Notes under the pieces: generated by a model | What the model was told of the DNA's origin: nothing | The model's input: only the letters and a program-made list of their open reading frames with translations | Database searches by the model: none | Translations under genes and position numbers: made by a program | Assembly: GCA_947628175.1 (NCBI GenBank) | Contig: CANQZA010000018.1 | Span: 1-35,115, forward strand | DNA length: 35,115 nt | Direction of reading: 5' to 3' | Origin: an uncultured Clostridia bacterium | GTDB taxonomy: Bacteria > Bacillota > Clostridia > Oscillospirales > Acutalibacteraceae | In this document: piece after piece, positions 30,051 through 35,115 of the stretch | Layout of the letters: every line of letters starts with the position of its first letter | Position numbering within the stretch: position 1 is the first letter of the stretch

Positions 30051-30533
30051 ATGAGCAGTACAAATAAAACACAAAATCTTAAATTAAACAACTGGATAGC
30101 TTCAGATAAACCGAAAAGAGAAGACTTCAATATGGACAATCAGATTATAGACGCGGCGCTGACCGAGCATAAAAATGATGTCGTTTCCCATATAAATCAG
30201 GAGGAAAGGGAGCGCTGGAATGATTATATGTTCAGCGCAACCTATTTCGGCAACGGCAGTTATTCACGCACAATAACACCGGCCTGTACATTCCCGATAC
30301 GAGCGGGTTTTATTTTTTCAAGCAACAGACCGCTTTCGGTTATTAAGTTTTCGGCGAATCAAAAATATAATTATGCCGCGTTTTTCAGTCCGATGGTAAC
30401 AACGCTCGGTGTAAAGCTGAGCAACGACGCAAAGAGCTTTACGGTTACACAGAATTCGACTGCCGCAACGGAAAACGAATATATGAATCTTAATGAATCA
30501 GGCGTTGCTTATCAGTATGTTTTGTTCAGATGA
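30051..30533 (+). CDS. Short tail-fibre/receptor-binding-like protein
   Basis: A 160-residue protein. Its N-terminus, with 'TQNLKLNNWIASDKPKREDF' and then H-I-N-Q-E-E-R-E-R-W, is the attachment motif of clostridial phage tail fibres. The C-terminal 90 residues form a small beta-rich head. It is short for a fibre and is the last gene of the operon. No chaperone, holin or endolysin follows. Confidence 0.7.
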   Translation: MSSTNKTQNLKLNNWIASDKPKREDFNMDNQIIDAALTEHKNDVVSHINQEERERWNDYMFSATYFGNGSYSRTITPACTFPIRAGFIFSSNRPLSVIKFSANQKYNYAAFFSPMVTTLGVKLSNDAKSFTVTQNSTAATENEYMNLNESGVAYQYVLFR

Positions 30534-30534
30534 C

Positions 30535-30567
30535 AAAAAACCGTCCCTTTAAAACGGGACGGTTTTT
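30535..30567. terminator. Bidirectional terminator between phage-like operon and minus-strand genes
   Basis: AAAAAACCGTCCC and GGGACGGTTTTTT form a 13-bp stem with T-runs on both strands. It ends the phage-like operon (plus) and the small-protein genes (minus). Confidence 0.92.
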
Positions 30568-30816
30568 TTACAACTCATTTTCCTCCTGATATTCCTTTGA
30601 GAATTCTGTATTGAGTTTATCGGGGATAGGAACACCCATTTCGGTTTTCTCATCTGGTTGAACAGTAGGATTTGATACCCACGAGGAATAACGGTTTGTG
30701 AGCTCGGGAGACAGTTTGTACTTTTCCTCAAAGCTCTTTTTGTGCTTGCGCACGGTTGATTCAACATCATAATTGTTAAGACTGCTGATGGTTTGTTCCT
30801 CTTTATTTTTGCTCAT
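30568..30816 (-). CDS. Small protein of unknown function, 82 residues
   Basis: A highly charged, proline-containing soluble protein without signal or membrane segment. The centre 'YKLSPELTNRYSSWVSNPTV' is the most structured-looking part and both ends are acidic and probably disordered. It overlaps the 52-residue gene upstream by 14 nt, so the two are coupled. Both would be transcribed from the sigma-G/F-like promoter at 30982-31011, or by read-through from hemW, ending at the shared terminator. No family recognised. Confidence 0.65.
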   Translation of the reverse strand: MSKNKEEQTISSLNNYDVESTVRKHKKSFEEKYKLSPELTNRYSSWVSNPTVQPDEKTEMGVPIPDKLNTEFSKEYQEENEL

Positions 30817-30961
30817 ACTTTGTTAAATCCTCTGCAACAGCTTTTAAATCGTCAAGGGAGTTTAATTTTGCGCCGCTGAGCATAATATCCGTTTTTACAC
30901 TTTGCGGCAGCGTGTTAAAATACTCCTTCATCTCCGGTGTCAGATTAAACATATCAGGCAT
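30803..30961 (-). CDS. Small protein of unknown function, 52 residues
   Basis: The ATG at 30961 with AAGGAG upstream opens a 52-residue, mostly helical protein beginning M-P-D-M-F-N-L-T-P-E-M and containing 'LPQSVKTDIMLSGAKLNSLD'. A longer frame opening at 31060 overlaps hemW and lacks a ribosome-binding site, so it was not used. It lies 41 nt after hemW, directly behind a sequence matching forespore promoters. No family recognised. Confidence 0.65.
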   Translation of the reverse strand: MPDMFNLTPEMKEYFNTLPQSVKTDIMLSGAKLNSLDDLKAVAEDLTKYEQK

Positions 30962-30981
30962 AGTAATCACTCCTTCGCAAT

Positions 30982-31011
30982 TAGTATGCCTGAAATTTTT
31001 ATTTATATTAA
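30982..31011 (-). promoter_or_regulatory. Sigma-G/F-like forespore promoter candidate
   Basis: Minus strand: TTAATA (31006-31011), 17 bp, CATACTA (30982-30988). CATACTA is the textbook sigma-G -10 (CATnnTA), and the -35 differs from TGAATA by one base. It overlaps the end of hemW and precedes the AAGGAG of the 52-residue gene. Confidence 0.5.
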
Positions 31012-32043
31012 ATTTGATAGAATTGTATTTGAAACAAGCATTCCCCGCGGAGTAAGACACAGGCGGGAGTTGTCCGTTTTCATCAGTCCCGCTTTTAGAT
31101 ACGGGCGGATGTCTTTTTTTATAAGATTTTTTTCAATTCCCTTATTGAGCCGCAGACCAAGCATAATCTTTTCATCGTTGCCTCCGCCGCGGCCGTCGTC
31201 AACGATATTCATATCCCTGTCATAATAAAATCTCCTACCCTGCCAGAAAGAGTGTGCGGTGGCACCTATGCCGAGATACGGCGCCAGAGTCCAGTATTTT
31301 AGATTGTGCCTGCTCTCAAAGCCGGGTTTTGAAAAATTGCTTATTTCATACTGCTCAAAGCCGAGCGCTTTAAGGCAATCTATTGTTTTAAGATACATAA
31401 GGCACACCTCCTCCTCATCAGGAAGTGACAGCCTGTCGCGCAAAGCGTAAAATTTTGTGCCCTCTTCTATTTTAAGCATATAGGCGCTGATATGTGTAAC
31501 GCCTGCTTTCTTTATAAAATCAAAACTTTCGTCAAGACTTTCAACCGTTTGCTTTGGTGTTGCAAGCATAAGATCAAGGCTTATGTTTGTTATTTTCGCT
31601 TTTTTTGCATATATTACAGCTTTTTCAATGTCGTCTTTTGTGCATACTCTGCCTAATGCGGTTCTTTCCGTATTTCGTGCGCTCTGCATACCAAGGCTTA
31701 TTCTGTTGACGCCAAAGCAACTGTATGCCTCCAAATCTTTCTGTGTAACGGATGACGGATTGCATTCAACGGTTATTTCGCAGTTGTCTGAAATCGTAAA
31801 ATGATTTTTGCACGCTTCAATGACTTTGCCGATGAGGGCGCTGTCTATAACTGAGGGAGTTCCGCCGCCGAAATAAATGGTGTCAAATTCACCGTTGTAT
31901 TTTTCTATTTCTTCAATCAGCCTGTCAATATATTTTTCGGCAAGTGCCCTGTCATATTTTACACTGAAAAAGTCACAGTACGGGCATTTGCTTCTGCAAA
32001 AGGGAATGTGAAAATATAAACCTGCTTTTTCTATTTCAATCAC
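31003..32043 (-). CDS. hemW: HemW, radical SAM heme chaperone
   Basis: A 346-residue radical SAM protein. The cluster motif C16-x3-C20-x2-C23 lies in H-I-P-F-C-R-S-K-C-P-Y-C. It also has 'YFGGGTPSVI' (about 57-66), 'NRISLGMQS' and the C-terminal 'RHNLKYWTLAPYLGIGATAH', the HNxxYW feature of HemW. HemW, long annotated as anaerobic coproporphyrinogen III oxidase-like, binds heme and is proposed to insert it in respiratory enzymes. GTG start with a weak AGG site; there is no other start before the Cys motif. It lies downstream of typA across a 160-nt gap with a long inverted repeat. Confidence 0.9.
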   Translation of the reverse strand: MIEIEKAGLYFHIPFCRSKCPYCDFFSVKYDRALAEKYIDRLIEEIEKYNGEFDTIYFGGGTPSVIDSALIGKVIEACKNHFTISDNCEITVECNPSSVTQKDLEAYSCFGVNRISLGMQSARNTERTALGRVCTKDDIEKAVIYAKKAKITNISLDLMLATPKQTVESLDESFDFIKKAGVTHISAYMLKIEEGTKFYALRDRLSLPDEEEVCLMYLKTIDCLKALGFEQYEISNFSKPGFESRHNLKYWTLAPYLGIGATAHSFWQGRRFYYDRDMNIVDDGRGGGNDEKIMLGLRLNKGIEKNLIKKDIRPYLKAGLMKTDNSRLCLTPRGMLVSNTILSNLI

Positions 32044-32094
32044 TGCCTAAGTATTTATTTTTAAAAGAACGCTGCTTTTGATAAAATGTTTGGC

Positions 32095-32156
32095 CTGACA
32101 GCGGCATTCAATATGGAAAAAATGAGACGCGGCATAGGTGATTCCACCGCTGTCAG
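32095..32156. repeat. 10-bp inverted repeat with 42-nt loop between typA and hemW
   Basis: CTGACAGCGG (32095-32104) and CCGCTGTCAG (32147-32156) are exact reverse complements. The loop holds a second GCGGCAT. No T-run follows, so it is not a standard terminator. Confidence 0.45.
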
Positions 32157-32203
32157 TATCCCTTGTGACAAACGCGGCAGTATTCAAAAGACAAGAGAAG
32201 CGC

Positions 32204-34036
32204 TTATTTTTTTCTGCTTTCCGCCTTGAGTCTGAGGCTTTTGTCGAGAATGGTTTTTCTCAGGCGTATGGATTTGGGTGTAATCTCAAGCAGTTCATCA
32301 TCCGCAAGAAACTCCATACTCTGCTCAAGCGACAGCACAGTCGGGGGAACAAGCTTGAGCGCTTCATCTGAGCCGCTTGCGCGGGTGTTTGTAACATGCT
32401 TTTTTTTGCACACATTGCAGACAATGTCCTCATCCTTTGCGCATTCGCCTACAATCATACCCTCGTACACATCAACACCGGGTGATACAAACAGCTTTCC
32501 TCTGTCCTGTGTGTTCCAGAGTCCGTAGCCGGTAGTAGTTCCTGTTTCGTGGGCGACTATCGAACCTCTGTTTCTTGCTGTAATGTCGCCCTTGTATTCC
32601 TCATATCCGACAAAGAGCTGATTCATAATTCCGTTTCCGTTTGTGTCCGTAAGAAATTCGGAACGGTATCCTATAAGTCCTCTTGACGGAATTTTGATTT
32701 CAAGATGCGTCATGCCCGTTGAGCGTGTGTCCATATTTTCAATTTCTCCCCTGCGTGAGCAGAGTTTTTCCATAACATTGCCGACATATTCCTCGGGAAC
32801 TTCTATTATGGCAAGCTCCATAGGTTCAAGCGTTTTTCCGCTGCTGTCTTTTTTTAGGATTACCTGAGGCCGTGAAACCTGAAATTCATAGTTTTCTCGG
32901 CGCATTGTTTCAATGAGAATGGAAAGGTGGAGCTCGCCCCGTCCCGATACCTTGAAGGTATCCATTGAATCGGTTTCCTCAACCCGCATCGACACATTTG
33001 TTTCGACCTCTTTAAAAAGTCTGTCACGGATATTTCTTGATGTTACATATTTTCCCTCTCTGCCGGCAAAGGGCGAGTCGTTTACTATAAAGTTCATTGA
33101 GATTGTGGGTTCATCAATTTCAACAAACGGCAACGGCTCAATGCATTCGGGATCGCAGGCGGTTTCGCCTATATTAAGGTCTGTGACTCCCGCAACGCAT
33201 ATAAGGTCGCCGAAGCCTGCCTGCGGGCAGTCCACTCTTTTTAGCCCCTCAAACTGATATATTTTTGAAAATTTAATGTTTTCTTGTGTGCCGTCCTGCC
33301 TGCACAGCACATAAGGCGTGTTTACTTTAACCGTGCCTCTTTCAACCCTGCCTATGCCTATTCTGCCCACATAGTCGTCATACTCAAGAGAGGAAAAGAG
33401 AATCTGGGCGGGACCGTCGGCGTCACCGACAGGGGAGGGTATGTATTTCAAAATAGCGTCCAGCAACGGCCTCATATCACCGCTGCGGTCATCGGGACTG
33501 AGGCTGGAATACCCGTCTTTTGCAGATGCGTAGATGACAGGAAATTCAATCTGCTCATCATCTGCACCGAGTTCGATGAAAAGATCAAGCACCTCATCCA
33601 CAACTTGCTGCGGTCTTGCGCCGTCACGGTCTATTTTGTTTACAACAACAAGAGGGGTTTTGTGAAGCGCAAGTGCCTTTTTGAGCACAAATCTTGTCTG
33701 CGGCATGCAGCCTTCAAATGCGTCAACAAGCAGAAGAACACCGTCCACCATAGTCAGAATACGCTCAACTTCGCCGCCGAAATCAGCGTGTCCCGGAGTA
33801 TCAACAATATTAATTTTTGTGTTTTTATAGTGTATGGCAGTGTTTTTGGATAGAATTGTGATTCCTCTTTCTCTCTCGAGATCGTTGGAGTCCATAACCC
33901 TTTCGTCAACCGTCTCATTGTCGCGGAAGATGCCGCTTTGATGAAGCATCTCATCAACAAGCGTTGTTTTGCCATGGTCTACATGGGCGATTATTGCAAT
34001 ATTCTTAATCTCATTTCGTATATTCAAATTTTTCAC
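32204..34036 (-). CDS. typA: TypA/BipA ribosome-associated GTPase
   Basis: A 610-residue translational GTPase of the usual family length. G1 A-H-V-D-H-G-K-T is at 17-24, G2 '[14 protein letters not shown]', G3 D-T-P-G-H-A-D-F and G4 N-K-I-D. The C-terminal family region '[20 protein letters not shown]' is present. BipA binds the 70S ribosome and supports late 50S assembly under stress. The start is GTG at 34036, overlapping the glnS stop as GTGA with only a weak AGG upstream, so translation probably depends on glnS. Confidence 0.95.
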   Translation of the reverse strand: MKNLNIRNEIKNIAIIAHVDHGKTTLVDEMLHQSGIFRDNETVDERVMDSNDLERERGITILSKNTAIHYKNTKINIVDTPGHADFGGEVERILTMVDGVLLLVDAFEGCMPQTRFVLKKALALHKTPLVVVNKIDRDGARPQQVVDEVLDLFIELGADDEQIEFPVIYASAKDGYSSLSPDDRSGDMRPLLDAILKYIPSPVGDADGPAQILFSSLEYDDYVGRIGIGRVERGTVKVNTPYVLCRQDGTQENIKFSKIYQFEGLKRVDCPQAGFGDLICVAGVTDLNIGETACDPECIEPLPFVEIDEPTISMNFIVNDSPFAGREGKYVTSRNIRDRLFKEVETNVSMRVEETDSMDTFKVSGRGELHLSILIETMRRENYEFQVSRPQVILKKDSSGKTLEPMELAIIEVPEEYVGNVMEKLCSRRGEIENMDTRSTGMTHLEIKIPSRGLIGYRSEFLTDTNGNGIMNQLFVGYEEYKGDITARNRGSIVAHETGTTTGYGLWNTQDRGKLFVSPGVDVYEGMIVGECAKDEDIVCNVCKKKHVTNTRASGSDEALKLVPPTVLSLEQSMEFLADDELLEITPKSIRLRKTILDKSLRLKAESRKK

Positions 34037-35115
34037 CTGATTTTGCTATTTGGAATTTTAAAGCCGTCACGCAGTGCGACAGTTCTGTTAAATACAGGCA
34101 TTTCGTCTGTCGAGTCCTTGTCCTTGCAGAAGTATCCGTTTCTCATAAACTGATATTTTGCGCCAACCGCACAGTCCGAAAGTGCTTTTTCAGCATAACC
34201 GCTGTAAACGGTGAGGGAATTGGGATTTAGATTATCCTCAAAGGAGGATACACCCTCCTCGTCACTCGGATTTTCAGCGTCAAAAAGCCGTTCATAAAGC
34301 CTTATCTGCGCAGGTGTGTTTTCCTTTGCGCTTACCCAGTGAATTGTTCCCTTAACCTTTCTTCCGTCGGGAGAATCACCGCCGAAAGTATTCGGATCAT
34401 ATGTGCAATGAATGCAGGCGACCTCACCGTTTTCATCAAGGTCATATCCCGTGCAGGTCACAAAGTATGCCTTATAGAGCCTTACTTCGTTGCCGGGATA
34501 AAGCCTGTGGTATTTTTTTACAGGCTCAACCATAAAGTCGTTTCTCTCAATCCACAGTTCCTTGGAAAACGGCATAAATCTTGAGCCGTATTCAGGGTGG
34601 TCGGGGTGGTACTGTGCTTCAATTTCTTCCGTCTTATCATCGGGGTAATTGTCAATGACAAGTTTTACGGGATCAATAACGGCCATTGCCCTTGGTGACT
34701 TGGTGCCGAGATGATCTCTTACACATGCCTCGAGCAGAGGGAAATCAATAACGCTGTGGGCCTTTGAAACGCCGATTCTGTCGCAAAAATCGCGGATTGC
34801 CTCGGCAGGATAGCCTCTTCTTCTCATACCGCTTATTGTAGCCATACGCGGATCGTCCCAACCGGTAACAATCTGATCCTCAACAAGCTTCAGGCATTTG
34901 CGCTTGGAGGTGAGGGTGTAGTTGAGGTTCATTCTTGCAAATTCAATCTGTCTTGGCTTCTCACCCTCAATGAGCTCGTCCACAAACCAGTTATACAGAG
35001 GTCTGTGATTTTCAAATTCAAGCGAGCAAAGTGAATGTGTTACGCCCTCATATGCGTCGGAAAGAGGATGGGCAAAATCATACATCGGATAAACGCACCA
35101 TTTGTCGCCTGTTCT
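34033..35115 (-). CDS. glnS: Glutaminyl-tRNA synthetase, 3' portion
   Basis: 361 codons to the stop; the frame is open at the window edge, so the N-terminal catalytic Rossmann half with the HIGH motif lies outside. The visible part begins R-T-G-D-K-W-C-V-Y-P-M-Y-D-F and includes the class I signature region 'YTLTSKRK' and then 'GWDDPRMATISGMRRRG', which identify GlnRS over GluRS, followed by the beta-barrel anticodon-binding domains. It charges tRNA-Gln directly with glutamine. The 3' end overlaps typA. Confidence 0.95.
   Translation of the reverse strand, partial: RTGDKWCVYPMYDFAHPLSDAYEGVTHSLCSLEFENHRPLYNWFVDELIEGEKPRQIEFARMNLNYTLTSKRKCLKLVEDQIVTGWDDPRMATISGMRRRGYPAEAIRDFCDRIGVSKAHSVIDFPLLEACVRDHLGTKSPRAMAVIDPVKLVIDNYPDDKTEEIEAQYHPDHPEYGSRFMPFSKELWIERNDFMVEPVKKYHRLYPGNEVRLYKAYFVTCTGYDLDENGEVACIHCTYDPNTFGGDSPDGRKVKGTIHWVSAKENTPAQIRLYERLFDAENPSDEEGVSSFEDNLNPNSLTVYSGYAEKALSDCAVGAKYQFMRNGYFCKDKDSTDEMPVFNRTVALRDGFKIPNSKIR

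Noticed and set aside
20373-30533. Ordinary complete temperate prophage
   Set aside because: Integration, control, replication, lysis and the tail tube/sheath/tape-measure genes are all missing, while strong terminators close both sides.
30962-31060. Longer N-terminus for the 52-residue protein
   Set aside because: The extra part lies inside hemW and the forespore-type promoter and has no ribosome-binding site.
33284-33853. 189-residue plus-strand ORF
   Set aside because: Antisense shadow of typA, which is conserved over its full length.

Overview
The window looks like a chromosomal segment of a spore-forming member of the Clostridia, most plausibly an Oscillospirales/Ruminococcaceae-type gut bacterium. 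This is inferred from strong AGGAG ribosome-binding sites, sigma-A-type promoters, a SpoIIQ-like M23 protein, a sigma-G/F-like promoter, wall teichoic acid genes and the overall character of the proteins. No taxonomic marker was searched.

Region by region. (1) 1-2270, minus strand: a short accessory-element segment with a lipoprotein cut by the window edge, a ParB-like protein and a ParA ATPase, beside a tRNA-Pro gene (anticodon AGG, 2604-2681). Three exact 12-bp repeats lie between parA and the tRNA. (2) 2787-5729: a cytoplasmic GH36 alpha-galactosidase (minus) and an iron-containing alcohol dehydrogenase (plus), divergently transcribed around a palindromic operator candidate. (3) 5837-15005, plus: one apparent eight-gene operon with a promoter at 5777 and a terminator at 15010. 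It encodes two tandem CDP-polyol phosphotransferases, an acyltransferase, TarI and TarJ (CDP-ribitol synthesis), a GtrA membrane protein, a GH18-like lipoprotein and a CNNM/CorC-type membrane protein. It is a poly(ribitol-phosphate) wall teichoic acid locus. (4) 15113-19994: asparagine synthetase, a TM1586-type nitroreductase, a membrane-anchored GDPD phosphodiesterase, an MGMT-like protein and the SpoIIQ-like M23 protein.

(5) 20373-30533, plus: the most unusual part, a compact phage-derived operon of 15 tightly coupled genes. The order is terminase small and large subunits, portal, prohead protease/scaffold, major capsid, three connector/completion genes, a 28-residue ORF, LysM tail protein (XkdP-like), gpD-like hub, spike, gp25-like protein, baseplate J, tail protein I and a short fibre. 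The sheath, tube, chaperone and tape-measure genes expected between the connectors and the baseplate are absent. There is also no integrase, repressor, replication or lysis gene. The cluster lies between a strong upstream terminator and a strong bidirectional terminator downstream. I read it as either a domesticated short-tailed particle (gene-transfer-agent-like or bacteriocin-like) or a split or decayed prophage.

(6) 30568-35115, minus: two small unknown proteins behind a sigma-G/F-like promoter, then hemW, typA and the 3' part of glnS, which runs off the right edge. typA starts on a GTG that overlaps the glnS stop codon.
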